A program made the position numbers and the translations under genes. The notes beneath the pieces were generated by a model. The model saw nothing but the letters and a program-made list of their open reading frames with translations. It did not search any database and was not told the DNA's origin. From Bacteroidia bacterium (GTDB lineage: Bacteria > Bacteroidota > Bacteroidia > Chitinophagales > JAUHXS01): 64,000 nucleotides of DNA. The DNA is taken from positions 1 to 64,000 of the forward strand of contig JAUHXS010000009.1 of the NCBI GenBank assembly GCA_030426955.1. Direction: 5' to 3'. Shown one piece after another: positions 52,857 through 62,734 of this stretch (the first letter of the stretch is position 1; every line of letters starts with the position of its first letter).

Positions 52857-55313
52857 TTAGTAACGAGTTAGTGTGATGTTACCTCTCTTATTAAGCATGA
52901 TACCTAAGTAAGCATCGTAAACACGAATCTGATAAATATAAACGCCAGATGAAACAGGCATGCCTTCAAATGTTCCATCCCACACTATGTCATCAGCACT
53001 TGCATTAAATATCAGCTTGCCTTTTCTATCATATATTTCACACTCCTTATGCTCTCCCGGTAATCCGTGAACTTTCCAATTATTGTCATGACCGACGCCC
53101 AGATAAAAAGCATTAGGTATGTAAAGAGGAAAATAACAATCTGTATTCTCATAAATATTAAAGGTATCTCTAAAATTACATTGATCAGATAGTTTTGCTT
53201 CAATCCAATATAAACCATAAGCGTCAGCTTCAAACTCCTCAATACTGGCATTAACAGAGGTGGTATATGTAAAAGGGTCTTGTTTTTCTAGATCTACTGT
53301 TATTAAACTTAAACTATCCGGACATACAACATAGTCTTGCACATCGAAACTAGGCAAAACCTCAGCAGATGGGAGCTCAACGAAAGCATAGTTGTTTTCC
53401 AAATAACATTCTGAATTATGAACAACGGGCGGAGCAGTATTTATAGCTCCTGAATCATTGATATAAAACATGAGTTGATCGTTGTTGGCTTCAAATTGGT
53501 GAGAGATTACTCTACATTCTTTTGCATCCAAATTATACCCTAAAGTTGAAGACATCTGAAAATATTTATCATTGTTTCCATCTATGGAATAATAACTATA
53601 GGGAAGCGAACTGCTATTGATTGGGAAATCACTATTGTTGCAAATTCTAATAATCACGTTAACACTATCGCAACTTCTGTAAATTACTGTATCAACAGTT
53701 AATGAAAGGTCTAAGTCAGACGAATCGGGAAGACAAGCCTCTATCTCACTATTTAGCTTCGGAGCTTGCTGCAAAAAAGAGTTTAGTTGTTTTGGTAAAG
53801 ATGGATCTCCATGATTAGGAATATGACAGGGAACAGTTAAGTCATCATTGATATGTGCATTGTAATAACCAAATTGATTATTAACTGACCTTGAGGAAGA
53901 CCAGCCATTAACAGCTCCACTCCAAACTTTTGTACCCCCCGATGATGGACAAACACAAAGAATATCCGTAAAGCCATCATCATTCACATCGGCTATAATA
54001 GGTCGCTCTCCGGCAGTTGCTGACAGACAGTTATTATCCTCCATCAAAGTTTGCCCTGTTCTTGAATCGACAATATGCAAACTCCCTTGATCTCCCCTGC
54101 TAACAATCTCTGGAAAACCATCACAGTTTAAATCAAATGCAGTATTTGATGAGTAATTAGAATTATTATCTGCCGCATCAAAGTTTTTCCATTTTACTTT
54201 TAAATTATCATCAACCAAAGTAATGAATCCATGCCCAGAGCTTCCCCCTCCACCAACTCTCTCATAAACCACTATTTCAAGTTGCGGATCTTCATCAGCG
54301 TTGATTAAAAGTGGAAGTCCGGTAGTTGTGCTCGCCATCACGTAAGGACTTCCTCCAATCAATAGTCCCGTTCTGGGATTCCAGATGTATAAGTTCCTTT
54401 CTATATCAGCTACTACAATATCTAATGCTCCATCTGCATCCATATCCGCAACCGCAGAAACACCATTTTTAAAAAATATCGGAGCAGTACTTGCAATAGC
54501 ATAATTGCCCGTTGTAACGTCAACAGCATAAACGGTATTTCCGGATACCACTTCCAAGCCTTCACAAAGTGCACAAAATGAATCAGGTAAAACATCTGCT
54601 GCCAATGTGGTTACATATCTTACTACTATTGGTAGTCCTTGAGCTAAATAATCATCTTGGAAATCTACAAGCAGGTTTCCCGTAATTGCATCAACTATCG
54701 CACCACAGGCAAAAATTTCAGGACTCCCATCTCCATTAAAATCTGCTATCGAGGGTGCGATTGTAGCATATCCACTTGGCGGTGGATTTCCGGTAGTATC
54801 TGGATGGTATAATGTCCAATTAATGTTTCCAGTTGCGATACTTTGCGATTGAAATATTGGTGCCTTTTTCCCTAAATATTCTCTTCTTGCTGAAAACAAT
54901 TCCACGACACCATCTTTATCTACGTCAGCCATTGCCATTTCATACCCCAAACTATTCGCTATTTTATATTTCACGCTTCCGTCACTTCCATTAAGTATCC
55001 ATACACTATCAAACGTTTTTGCAATTACTTCCGTATTACCATCATAGTCAACATCACCAGTCAATGGTGACTGATACCAACCGACATCAGGATTCTCCCA
55101 TAAAATATCAGCATTAAAGTCATTGTGACATTTTCCTGACTCTTCCAAACTTTGAAGAAAAAAATCTTCACAAGCTCCGTTACTCGCACACTCACTATCA
55201 TAACAGTCTATCAAGCCATCTCCATCATCATCGATACAATTATTGCAAATTTCTTGCGCACAAATACTATTGATAAATAGTAGTAATACAAAAATGTACT
55301 GTCCCTTGATCAT
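52857..55313 (-). CDS. Secreted FG-GAP repeat protein with T9SS type B sorting domain
   Basis: 818 aa. Signal peptide (1-19, ending ICAQ), then a Cys/Asp motif CNNCIDDDGDGLIDCYDSEC that resembles calcium-binding MopE-type repeats. At least six FG-GAP/VCBS-like repeats follow (DVDYDGNTEVIAK, DVDKDGVVELFSA, DFNGDGSPEIFAC, DMDADGALDIVVAD, DLNCDGFPEIVSR, DVNDDGFTDILCV), together forming a beta-propeller with calcium sites. The end (YIPNAFYLGVGHDNNWKVHG, then IYDRKGKLIFN, WDGTFEGMPVSSGVYIYQI) is the type B sorting domain. It lies 1 nt after the type A protein gene. Confidence 0.9.
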   Translation of the reverse strand: MIKGQYIFVLLLFINSICAQEICNNCIDDDGDGLIDCYDSECASNGACEDFFLQSLEESGKCHNDFNADILWENPDVGWYQSPLTGDVDYDGNTEVIAKTFDSVWILNGSDGSVKYKIANSLGYEMAMADVDKDGVVELFSARREYLGKKAPIFQSQSIATGNINWTLYHPDTTGNPPPSGYATIAPSIADFNGDGSPEIFACGAIVDAITGNLLVDFQDDYLAQGLPIVVRYVTTLAADVLPDSFCALCEGLEVVSGNTVYAVDVTTGNYAIASTAPIFFKNGVSAVADMDADGALDIVVADIERNLYIWNPRTGLLIGGSPYVMASTTTGLPLLINADEDPQLEIVVYERVGGGGSSGHGFITLVDDNLKVKWKNFDAADNNSNYSSNTAFDLNCDGFPEIVSRGDQGSLHIVDSRTGQTLMEDNNCLSATAGERPIIADVNDDGFTDILCVCPSSGGTKVWSGAVNGWSSSRSVNNQFGYYNAHINDDLTVPCHIPNHGDPSLPKQLNSFLQQAPKLNSEIEACLPDSSDLDLSLTVDTVIYRSCDSVNVIIRICNNSDFPINSSSLPYSYYSIDGNNDKYFQMSSTLGYNLDAKECRVISHQFEANNDQLMFYINDSGAINTAPPVVHNSECYLENNYAFVELPSAEVLPSFDVQDYVVCPDSLSLITVDLEKQDPFTYTTSVNASIEEFEADAYGLYWIEAKLSDQCNFRDTFNIYENTDCYFPLYIPNAFYLGVGHDNNWKVHGLPGEHKECEIYDRKGKLIFNASADDIVWDGTFEGMPVSSGVYIYQIRVYDAYLGIMLNKRGNITLTRY

Positions 55314-55314
55314 A

Positions 55315-56130
55315 TTATTGTATGAATACTTTTTTTCTCATTTCCCTATCTCCTGCTTGAATATAAACTAGGTACAAACCTGCACTAAAATGATTTAAAC
55401 TATTCTTCAAATAGGAAGATTTTACTCCAGAAGCATTGATTAGCAACTGTCCGTTCAAATCGAATACTGACACATCAAATCTTTGGTTTGTTAAACTTTG
55501 GATTAGTAAATCATTATCTACAACTTTAATTATGAACTCCTTTTGGATATCCTTTTGGTCGGTGCTAGTAGGTGCCTTATGACAGTTGTTTACCGTTACA
55601 GTTAATGGGCTACTGATAATGCACTTACCACTTGAATCAGACATATATAGCTCATAAGTAATATTTTGGTCTGCACAACAAGAGTAAATACGCTCAGATG
55701 ATTGACTTAAATATGTTCCCGGAGTCCAAGTAAAAATTGCTGCGTCTGAGGATGGACTAAGCTCAATACAACTATCGCGGCACATCTCTAAAGAGTCAAT
55801 AGATAATGGTGAGGGGTAAGGAATAATTCTTTTATAAACGGTATCAGAGTAGTAGCTATTTTCACCATCAATTGCCTTGACGAAAATATCTGCGGAGGAA
55901 TTAATTTGAAAGAAAAAAGCATTTTCTGTTCCTTCATCAAATAAATTATTATCAACATATAATTGATAAGTAGTGCCTTTACCTAGGAACTCGGCCTCTA
56001 CTTCAATAGACAAGGATTGTCCTACGCAAGCATCATCTTGAGGGTATAAATACATATTGATACTTTCGCCCTCGGCAATAAGGTTTTGAGAACCAATGAG
56101 CAGTATGATGGCACCTATTATTCTTAGCAT
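55315..56130 (-). CDS. Secreted protein with T9SS type A sorting domain
   Basis: 271 aa from the ATG at 56130. A TTG three codons upstream is less likely. Signal peptide (1-18), then Cys-containing beta-sandwich sequence (DDACVGQSLSIEVEAEF; CRDSCIELSPSSDAAIFTW) of PKD/Ig-like type. The last about 70 residues (FIIKVVDNDLLIQSL, SVFDLNGQLLINASG, HFSAGLYLVYIQAGDREMRKK) are a type A sorting domain. Adjacent to the FG-GAP type B protein with a 1-nt gap, so both are probably made together. Function unknown. Confidence 0.82.
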   Translation of the reverse strand: MLRIIGAIILLIGSQNLIAEGESINMYLYPQDDACVGQSLSIEVEAEFLGKGTTYQLYVDNNLFDEGTENAFFFQINSSADIFVKAIDGENSYYSDTVYKRIIPYPSPLSIDSLEMCRDSCIELSPSSDAAIFTWTPGTYLSQSSERIYSCCADQNITYELYMSDSSGKCIISSPLTVTVNNCHKAPTSTDQKDIQKEFIIKVVDNDLLIQSLTNQRFDVSVFDLNGQLLINASGVKSSYLKNSLNHFSAGLYLVYIQAGDREMRKKVFIQ

Positions 56131-56282
56131 ACAGATCAACTTTACTTGATATAATCTACAATTTAACTAATCATACGAGAGACATCAATATTAATAAAGC
56201 ATTATTATTGTGGGAACAAATTCAAAATTATATTCATAAGTATATAATAATCAGTTTATTAAAAAATAAAATAATTGTTATT

Positions 56283-57149
56283 TTAATTATTTATTCTGGT
56301 AAGAAGAATCCCACCCAGAATTAGCCCAATGCCGATAAAGCTAGTCCAATACAAGCTTTCACCATCCCATATACCCCAGCAAAGGGCCACAATTGGGATA
56401 AGATAGGTAACCCCTGACGCAAAGACACTATTAGTTTGTTGCACCAAATGATTAAACAATACTTTGGTAAAAGTTGTACCCATGATAGCCAATATCACAA
56501 TGTAAAGAAAGGAAGTAAGCCCTTCCGGATGGTACGTTATAATTTTTATAAAATCAGTACTAAACAAATAAACAATACATGGCGGACCAATAATCATAAA
56601 AGTCATCGCAGCAAGTAAAAGAGGGTCCTCATCGTTTAAATACCTCTTAATAATATTTACACTAAATCCATAACAAATCGTCGCTACCAATACCAAAGAA
56701 GCAAACCAATTGAACGCCTGTAATAAGCCTCCTGCCTCTTTACTTAGAGTAAGGATAGTCGTGCCTACAAAGCCCAAAATCACACCGATTATCTTATTTT
56801 TTGTACCCCTCTCCTTAAAGAATAAAATACCTACCACTAGAGTAAAAATAACCGTCATGGAATTTAGCACTCCTGCTAAAGAGCTATTGATGTGCTGTTG
56901 AGCAATGGCAAACATAAAAGGAGGAATACCATTCCCTAGTATCCCCATCGCAATAATTGGTTTTAGATTCTTTGTCGATAAGCTTTTTCTGTGAAAAATA
57001 ATTACCGGTAAAAAAACCAAGCAGCTTATTCCAATCCTCATAGATGCCAATTGCGTTCCACTAAAAGCAATTAACCCTCTCTTCATCAAAATAAATGAGC
57101 TACCCCAAATAAAGGACAGAATACCTATAAGCAGCCATTTATTATTCAT
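56283..57149 (-). CDS. EamA-family (DMT superfamily) membrane transporter
   Basis: 288 aa, ten predicted membrane helices in two EamA repeats. Landmarks: [21 protein letters not shown] at the N-terminus (quoted from its first residues), [20 protein letters not shown] in the first repeat, [23 protein letters not shown] and [10 protein letters not shown] in the second. Such carriers export amino acids, nucleotides or other metabolites; the substrate is not predictable. Its start overlaps the obgE stop by 8 nt, giving the order adk, obgE, EamA. Confidence 0.92.
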   Translation of the reverse strand: MNNKWLLIGILSFIWGSSFILMKRGLIAFSGTQLASMRIGISCLVFLPVIIFHRKSLSTKNLKPIIAMGILGNGIPPFMFAIAQQHINSSLAGVLNSMTVIFTLVVGILFFKERGTKNKIIGVILGFVGTTILTLSKEAGGLLQAFNWFASLVLVATICYGFSVNIIKRYLNDEDPLLLAAMTFMIIGPPCIVYLFSTDFIKIITYHPEGLTSFLYIVILAIMGTTFTKVLFNHLVQQTNSVFASGVTYLIPIVALCWGIWDGESLYWTSFIGIGLILGGILLTRINN

Positions 57150-58158
57150 CTGACTCCCCTATGCTGTTCCACACCATGTCTTTCAGTTCTGTAATGCCCT
57201 TTTGAGATACGGATGAGAAAAAGGCTATTTTTAAATTGGACTCTTTGATACTTTCTGCTATTTCACTTTTAATTAAAGACCTTAGCTCTTCGTCTGCCAA
57301 GTCGGACTTGCTAATCCCTAAAATTCTATTCTTATCTAACAAATCAGGATTATACTGACTCAATTCGTTTAACAGCACCTTATATTCGTTGACAATATTA
57401 TCGCTGTCAATTGGCACTAGAAATAATAGTGTTGCATTTCGCTCTATGTGCTTCAAAAATCGATCACCCAACCCTTTTCCTTCATGCGCGCCCTCAATTA
57501 TTCCCGGAATATCTGCCATGATAAAAGATCGATGATCTCTGTAAGAAACAATTCCTAAGTTAGGCACTAAAGTAGTGAATGGATAATCTGCTACCTTGGG
57601 CTTAGCAGCAGTAATGCTAGACAATAAGGTAGATTTACCCGCATTAGGAAAGCCAACCAAGCCAACATCTGCCAAGACTTTTAACTCAAGCACCTTGATA
57701 CTCTCTTCACCTTCCTCACCCGGCTGAGCAAATTTTGGCGCTTGCCTTGTTGGAGTTGCAAAATTGCTATTCCCGAGTCCTCCTCTTCCGCCTTTTAATA
57801 AGATTTCCGTTTGTCCTTCTTCCGTTATCTCAAAGTCAACTTCACCCGTCTCAAAGTCTTTAGCAACTGTTCCCAGCGGCACTTCAACAATTATATCTTC
57901 TGCATCTGCACCTGTCTTGTTTGCTCCTGATCCGGATGCACCATTGCTTGCGAGCAGATGTTTTTTATATTTTAAATGGAGTAGGGTCCATAATTGCTTA
58001 TTCCCCTTCAGTATGATATGACCACCTCTTCCACCGTCTCCGCCATCAGGACCTCCTTTGGGCGTGGTTTTATCTCTGTAAAAATGCACTGAGCCAGCAC
58101 CACCATTTCCTGAACGGCAGTAAATTTTTACATAATCGATAAAATTGCTGGAAGCCAA
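57142..58158 (-). CDS. obgE: GTPase Obg
   Basis: 338 aa. A ribosome-associated GTPase essential in most bacteria, acting in large-subunit maturation and the stringent response. The glycine-rich OBG fold (about 1-158; [31 protein letters not shown]) precedes the G domain (about 160-335) with G1 GFPNAGKS, G3 [10 protein letters not shown] and G4 in GISKSDLAD. The C-terminal extension of some Obg proteins is absent. It lies 67 nt downstream of adk, and an AATTACGAATTTGG-type repeat lies in that gap. Confidence 0.97.
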   Translation of the reverse strand: MASSNFIDYVKIYCRSGNGGAGSVHFYRDKTTPKGGPDGGDGGRGGHIILKGNKQLWTLLHLKYKKHLLASNGASGSGANKTGADAEDIIVEVPLGTVAKDFETGEVDFEITEEGQTEILLKGGRGGLGNSNFATPTRQAPKFAQPGEEGEESIKVLELKVLADVGLVGFPNAGKSTLLSSITAAKPKVADYPFTTLVPNLGIVSYRDHRSFIMADIPGIIEGAHEGKGLGDRFLKHIERNATLLFLVPIDSDNIVNEYKVLLNELSQYNPDLLDKNRILGISKSDLADEELRSLIKSEIAESIKESNLKIAFFSSVSQKGITELKDMVWNSIGESDE

Positions 58159-58225
58159 AATATAAAATTACGAATTTGGAATTTGGAATTACGAGTTCAG
58201 AGTTATAAGGATTGTAATCTCAAAC

Positions 58226-58816
58226 TTAATTTGATGAAACACCCTGCTTAATAGCGTCACAAAGTAAATCAAAGGTATCTTCTATACTTCCTTCTCCTTT
58301 TATTGTTTTCAGCTTGCCCTGCTTGCCATAATAATCTGCAATAGGAGCAGTCTTGTTTTCGTACTCTTCTACCCTTTGTTGAATGATGCCTTCATCCGTA
58401 TCGTCCGACCTTCCTGATGTTTTTCCCCGGTTCAGTATTCTTTTTACCAACTCTTCTTTACCTACCTCTAATGCTAACAAACAATCTATTTCAAGGTTTT
58501 TTGTTTCCATCATGTCATCCAATGCCTCTGCTTGTGGTATAGTTCGCGGAAACCCATCAAAAATGAATCCCTTTGCATTATTACCCAGCCCTTCGTCTAC
58601 CTTCTTTGCCAACATATTGATCACCGTCTCATCCGGAACTAGCTTTCCTGCATCAATGTACCCCTTAGCCTCTTTGCCTAACTCTGTTTCATTTTTGATT
58701 TCGGCTCTTAAAATATCTCCTGTAGATATGTGGTTCAAACCATATTTTTCGATTAAGTTTTCAGACTGAGTTCCTTTTCCACTTCCCGGAGGACCAAATA
58801 AAATAATGTTAAGCAT
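58226..58816 (-). CDS. adk: Adenylate kinase
   Basis: 196 aa from the ATG at 58816. A longer reading from 58843 would overlap a TAnnTTTG-like box (CAAAGGTA on the plus strand, 58842-58849), so I reject it. It keeps ATP, ADP and AMP in balance. Walker A FGPPGSGKGTQ, LIEKYGLNHISTGDILR, IFDGFPRTIPQAE and ILNRGKTSGRSDD; the short lid form lacks the zinc fingers. Followed by obgE after 67 nt. Confidence 0.96.
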   Translation of the reverse strand: MLNIILFGPPGSGKGTQSENLIEKYGLNHISTGDILRAEIKNETELGKEAKGYIDAGKLVPDETVINMLAKKVDEGLGNNAKGFIFDGFPRTIPQAEALDDMMETKNLEIDCLLALEVGKEELVKRILNRGKTSGRSDDTDEGIIQQRVEEYENKTAPIADYYGKQGKLKTIKGEGSIEDTFDLLCDAIKQGVSSN

Positions 58817-58956
58817 AACTTTTTGTTTGATATTGTATTGCAAAGGTAAGAAGTTTATAGTTACTAGTTTTTAATTTGTAGTTGCTAGCTTAACAAAGCA
58901 TTCAAATCGCTTTGCCTATTGCAAAAGCACTTTAATTTTCTTATCTTATTCTGAGT

Positions 58957-59384
58957 ATGAATAATGTATTTATTTTATGTTTCGTTTTACTTTATAATAT
59001 CGCCTTACATGGTCAAGAATATGCCTCAATTAAAGGAACCTTAATTGGAAAAGAAACTAACGAGCCAATTCCGTTTGCAAATGTAACATTAAAGGATTCG
59101 GCTTCTACAATCATGAAAGAAACGATTAGCGATTTTGATGGGAATTTTCAACTAGACTCTATCTATTGCTATAAAAGGGCTACTCCCTACATATATATTA
59201 CGCTGGTAACTCAAAAACTTTAGATAGCATTTATTTGAACCAACCTGTTACTACTTTTAATGTTCAAATGAAAGAACCTAGCATTACTATTTGTTATTTT
59301 TGGACTCGCCCTTTGCTTGACTATCCTGAAAAAATGTATTCAGGTACAACTTTCTCTAGAGAAGATTTGATGTATCGTTATTAA
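58957..59384 (+). pseudogene. Small secreted carboxypeptidase-regulatory-like protein, frameshifted at an AT repeat
   Basis: Frame 1 (58957-59223) codes a signal peptide and a CarboxypepD_reg-like domain (ASIKGTLIGKETNEPIPFAN, DFDGNFQLDS) and ends early. In frame -1 relative to it, the sequence continues cleanly from 59199 to a stop at 59384 (YAGNSKTLDSIYLNQPVTTF; EPSITICYFWTRPLLDYPEK; FSREDLMYRY). The break falls in the run ATATATAT (59191-59198). Removing one AT unit restores one frame of about 141 codons reading PYIYYAGNSKTL. It may be a pseudogene, a phase-variable gene, or a sequencing error. It lies upstream of the PLP decarboxylase. Confidence 0.75.
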
Positions 59385-59449
59385 AAAATTCTCTAGTCTT
59401 AAATCTCACATTAAAGCCTTAATTTCACAGAAGTAATACCTCTCACTTC

Positions 59450-60886
59450 GTGATTAATAAAATAAAAACTTTAGAAAAAATAGCTCATCAACTAGAGCCT
59501 TCGCCAGAACAGAGGGAGAGTATGAGACAAGAAGTTATTCAATACACTGAGAAATTTCTCAATGATATATATACCTTAAATGCTTACAATACGCCTAAAG
59601 ATATTGCCAAAGGGCTTTTAGAAAATCCCATTTCAGATGAGCCAGCTAAAATTAATGACCTAACCAAGAGTTTATCAGAGTATGTCGATTTTCCTGGGCT
59701 CAATACGGCATCTCATGGTCATTTAGGTTATGTGCCAGGCGGAGGCATTTACTATTCTGCATTAGGCGATTATATTGCTGCCATTACCAATAGATATGCT
59801 GGTATCTCTTTTGCTTCTCCTGGAGCGGTTACCATGGAAAATATGCTCATTGATTGGATGGCTGATATTGTTGGCTATCCTAAAACTACTGGCGGGAATC
59901 TAACATCTGGTGGTAGCATTGCCAACATGATCGGTATCGTAACTGCTCGCGAAGCACATGATCTCAGAGCAAAAGACTTTCACAAGACAGTTATTTACTA
60001 TACAGATCAGATGCATCATTCTTCAGTCAAAGATATTGGAGTTGCAGGGCTAAAAGAGTGTATACAGAAGCTCGTCCCAATGGATGATGGACATAGAATG
60101 GATGCTAATGCACTTGAAAAGCTTATCGTAGAGGACAAGAAAAAGGGGCTCAACCCATGGCTTATAATCGCATCAGCAGGTACTACCAATTTAGGGGCAG
60201 TCGACCCGCTAAAAGAGATCAATTCAATTGCTAAACATCATAATATGTGGTTTCACGTAGATGGTGCCTATGGTGGCTTCTTTGTCTTAACACAAGAAGG
60301 CAAAACTAAACTTAAAGGGATGTCGGATTCGGATTCATTAGTTATGGATCCTCATAAAGGATTATTTTTACCATTTGGCTCTGGAGTCGTTTTAGTGAGA
60401 GATAAAAAGAAGCTATACAATGCTCATCATTATGAAGCTGGCTACTTGCAAGATGCCGATATTGATCAAACCATGTCTCCGGCAGATGCCTCTCCCGAAT
60501 TGACTAAACACTTCAGGGGTTTAAGACTTTGGCTACCTTTAAAACTTCATGGTTTAAAACCATTCAAAGCAGCCCTTGAAGAAAAATTATTGCTGGCTAA
60601 ATACTTTTATGAAAAAGTCCAAGAAATAGATGGTATTGAGGTAGGCCCCTATCCTGATTTATCGATTGCTACTTTTCGCTATGTCCCTAAAAAGGGTGAC
60701 CCTAATGAATTTAACAGAAGACTGCTAGATAAGATATATGAAGATGGGAGAGTATTTATGTCTTCTACCACTATCAATGAAAAATTTGTTATTAGAATGG
60801 CAGCGCTCAGTTTTAGAGCCCACCTTAACACAATTGACTTAGCACTTGATATTATCGTCAAAAAGATAAAAGAGCTAGAAAACTAA
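59450..60886 (+). CDS. Group II PLP-dependent decarboxylase
   Basis: 478 aa, starting at a GTG (no ATG before residue 24). It belongs to the glutamate/aromatic amino acid decarboxylase family. Motifs: GHLGYVPGGGIYYSALGDYIA, GNLTSGGSIANMIGIVTARE, ASAGTTNLGAVDPL, WFHVDGAYGGFFVLT (PLP-stacking and Asp), and the PLP Lys in MDPHKGLFLPFGSG. It probably makes an amine from an aromatic or acidic amino acid. It has its own upstream region following the frameshifted gene, and 153 nt separate it from prs. Confidence 0.9.
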   Translation: MINKIKTLEKIAHQLEPSPEQRESMRQEVIQYTEKFLNDIYTLNAYNTPKDIAKGLLENPISDEPAKINDLTKSLSEYVDFPGLNTASHGHLGYVPGGGIYYSALGDYIAAITNRYAGISFASPGAVTMENMLIDWMADIVGYPKTTGGNLTSGGSIANMIGIVTAREAHDLRAKDFHKTVIYYTDQMHHSSVKDIGVAGLKECIQKLVPMDDGHRMDANALEKLIVEDKKKGLNPWLIIASAGTTNLGAVDPLKEINSIAKHHNMWFHVDGAYGGFFVLTQEGKTKLKGMSDSDSLVMDPHKGLFLPFGSGVVLVRDKKKLYNAHHYEAGYLQDADIDQTMSPADASPELTKHFRGLRLWLPLKLHGLKPFKAALEEKLLLAKYFYEKVQEIDGIEVGPYPDLSIATFRYVPKKGDPNEFNRRLLDKIYEDGRVFMSSTTINEKFVIRMAALSFRAHLNTIDLALDIIVKKIKELEN

Positions 60887-61007
60887 TTTCTACTCTGAAA
60901 CTAGACCAGGACAATTACGACTATAAACATTGCTTTCTCCTTTAAGCAAACTCTTTATAAATGAGGAAAAAAAAATCTTAATAATATCAAAACTTAGTAA
61001 TATTTAC

Positions 61008-61015
61008 TATTTTTG
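61008..61015 (+). promoter_or_regulatory. Candidate -7 box of prs
   Basis: TATTTTTG matches the Bacteroidota -7 consensus. No clear -33 TTG is present 19 bp upstream. Its position rules out the TTG start at 61013 and supports the one at 61040. Confidence 0.45.
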
Positions 61016-61039
61016 CAAGCCTTATTGCATTTTAGCGCG

Positions 61040-61984
61040 TTGGAAACGGAAATAAAAATATTATCAGGTACTGAATCTCTTTATCTTACAAAGAAGATCG
61101 CGGCTTTTCACGGAACTCCTCTAGGTCAAGTTTCCTGTCAGAAATTCAGTGATGGTGAAATTCAACCCAACATTACGGAATCAGTCCGTGGTAAGTATAT
61201 TTTTATTATTCAATCGACCTTTGCCCCTGCTGATAACATCATGGAGTTACTATTGATGATTGACGCAGCGAAAAGAGCTTCTGCTGATTACATCACAGCA
61301 GTATTACCCTACTATGGATATGCAAGACAAGATAGAAAAGATAAACCAAGAACATCAATTGGGTCTAAGTTAGTAGCTAACTTAATTTCGGCTGCCGGTG
61401 CCAACAGAATCATGACAATGGACTTGCATGCTCCACAGATTCAAGGCTTTTTTGACATACCAGTAGATCATTTAGATAGCTCTGCTGTTTTTATTCCCTA
61501 CATTCAAAACCTGAACCTACCAAACCTGATCTTTGCAGCTCCTGACGTTGGTAGTAGTAAAAGAGCCAGAGCATATGCTCAAAACTTTAATTGTGACTTC
61601 GTTATATGTGACAAACATCGAAAGAAAGCTAATGAAATAGCAGAAATGACTGTTATTGGCGACGTTACAGGAAAAGATGTGGTCATTGTTGATGATATTG
61701 TAGACACCGCCAATACATTATGTAATGCTGCAAAATTACTCATTGAAAAAGGTGCCAATAGTGTTAGAGCATTTTGTACACATCCCATCCTTTCTGGTAA
61801 AGCGTATGAAAATGTACATAATTCAATGATGGAAGAATTGGTAGTTTGCGATACGATACCCATTAAGGAAGGACAAACAAAGAAAGTAAAGGTGATCTCC
61901 GTTGCAGAGTTATTCTCTACAGCCATAAAACACACTTACGAACACCAATCCATTAGTTCACTATTTATAGATACGTTTAATTAA
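61040..61984 (+). CDS. prs: Ribose-phosphate pyrophosphokinase
   Basis: 314 aa from the TTG at 61040. A TTG at 61013 would place the start inside the -7 box, so it is rejected. It makes PRPP from ribose-5-phosphate and ATP for nucleotide, histidine and tryptophan synthesis. Signatures: KILSGTESLYLTKKIAAFHG, QKFSDGEIQPNITESVRGKY, YYGYARQDRKDKPR (flexible loop), MDLHAPQIQGFFDIPVDH, and the PRPP-binding loop VVIVDDIVDTANTL. Followed by rplY after 12 nt. Confidence 0.97.
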   Translation: METEIKILSGTESLYLTKKIAAFHGTPLGQVSCQKFSDGEIQPNITESVRGKYIFIIQSTFAPADNIMELLLMIDAAKRASADYITAVLPYYGYARQDRKDKPRTSIGSKLVANLISAAGANRIMTMDLHAPQIQGFFDIPVDHLDSSAVFIPYIQNLNLPNLIFAAPDVGSSKRARAYAQNFNCDFVICDKHRKKANEIAEMTVIGDVTGKDVVIVDDIVDTANTLCNAAKLLIEKGANSVRAFCTHPILSGKAYENVHNSMMEELVVCDTIPIKEGQTKKVKVISVAELFSTAIKHTYEHQSISSLFIDTFN

Positions 61985-61996
61985 TAAATTTCAATC

Positions 61997-62671
61997 ATGG
62001 AATCAATAATCATTGATGCAGAATTAAGAACTGAAATCTCAAAAAGTCAAACAAAGGCACTAAGGAAAGAGGGTAAAGTTCCATGTATTTTTTACGGAAC
62101 AGAAAGTGGAAATGTCCACTTTGCTGCACATGAAAATGCATTTAAAGATTTAATATATACGAATAAGTTTCACACAGCAACTATTAAAGTTGATGGAAAA
62201 GAATTGAAAGCTATTATTCAAGATGTTCAGTTTGATCCTGTAACGGATGCCATCTTACACATCGACTTTCTAGAATTAGTCGCAGGTAAAAAAATCAAAG
62301 CAGAATTACCTGTCAACTTAGTTGGTAACGCAAAAGGTGTTAAAGAGGGGGGCGTATTAACGCTTAAAAGAAGGAAGCTAAAAGTGCAAGCCTATCCAAA
62401 AGATCTTCAGGAAAAAATAGAGGTCAATGTAGATGCATTAGGCTTAGGCGACTCTTTGAAAATTGGAGACGTAGAAGTAGAAAATATGGAATTTGTTGAC
62501 CCTCCAAGAATTACAGTTGTAAACGTTGCTATTCCTAGAGCACTTAAGAATGCTGAAGCAGAGGAGGCAGCAGCTGAGGGAGAAGAAGCAGAAGGCGGAG
62601 AAGCTCCTGCAGCAGCAGAGGGTGGAGAAGCTCCAAAAGCAGAAGCTCCTGCGGAAACACCAGCTGAGTAG
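61997..62671 (+). CDS. rplY: 50S ribosomal protein L25 (Ctc form)
   Basis: 224 aa. The N-terminal L25 domain (about 1-92) binds 5S rRNA (LRKEGKVPCIFYGTESGNV, FDPVTDAILHIDFLEL); the second domain (about 95-185; PVNLVGNAKGVKEGGVLTLK) is that of the Ctc general stress form. A C-terminal tail rich in Ala, Glu and Gly (about 190-224) is longer than in model organisms, as is common in this phylum. Co-transcribed with prs; a strong terminator follows at 62699-62720. Confidence 0.96.
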   Translation: MESIIIDAELRTEISKSQTKALRKEGKVPCIFYGTESGNVHFAAHENAFKDLIYTNKFHTATIKVDGKELKAIIQDVQFDPVTDAILHIDFLELVAGKKIKAELPVNLVGNAKGVKEGGVLTLKRRKLKVQAYPKDLQEKIEVNVDALGLGDSLKIGDVEVENMEFVDPPRITVVNVAIPRALKNAEAEEAAAEGEEAEGGEAPAAAEGGEAPKAEAPAETPAE

Positions 62672-62698
62672 TTTCCACAATAAAATAATTATCTTTAA

Positions 62699-62720
62699 GG
62701 GCGCTTTTGCGCCCTTTTTT
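62699..62720 (+). terminator. Rho-independent terminator after rplY
   Basis: GGGCGC-TTTT-GCGCCC followed by six T. A textbook intrinsic terminator, ending the prs-rplY transcript. Confidence 0.95.
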
Positions 62721-62734
62721 ATTTGATCAAAATC

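Noticed and set aside
61013-61039. TTG at 61013 as prs start
   Set aside because: It overlaps the TATTTTTG -7 box, and the added residues are not part of the family.
62723-62734. TTG at 62723 as pth start
   Set aside because: It directly follows the T-tract of the rplY terminator, and the family start MKFLIVGLGN begins at the ATG 62735.
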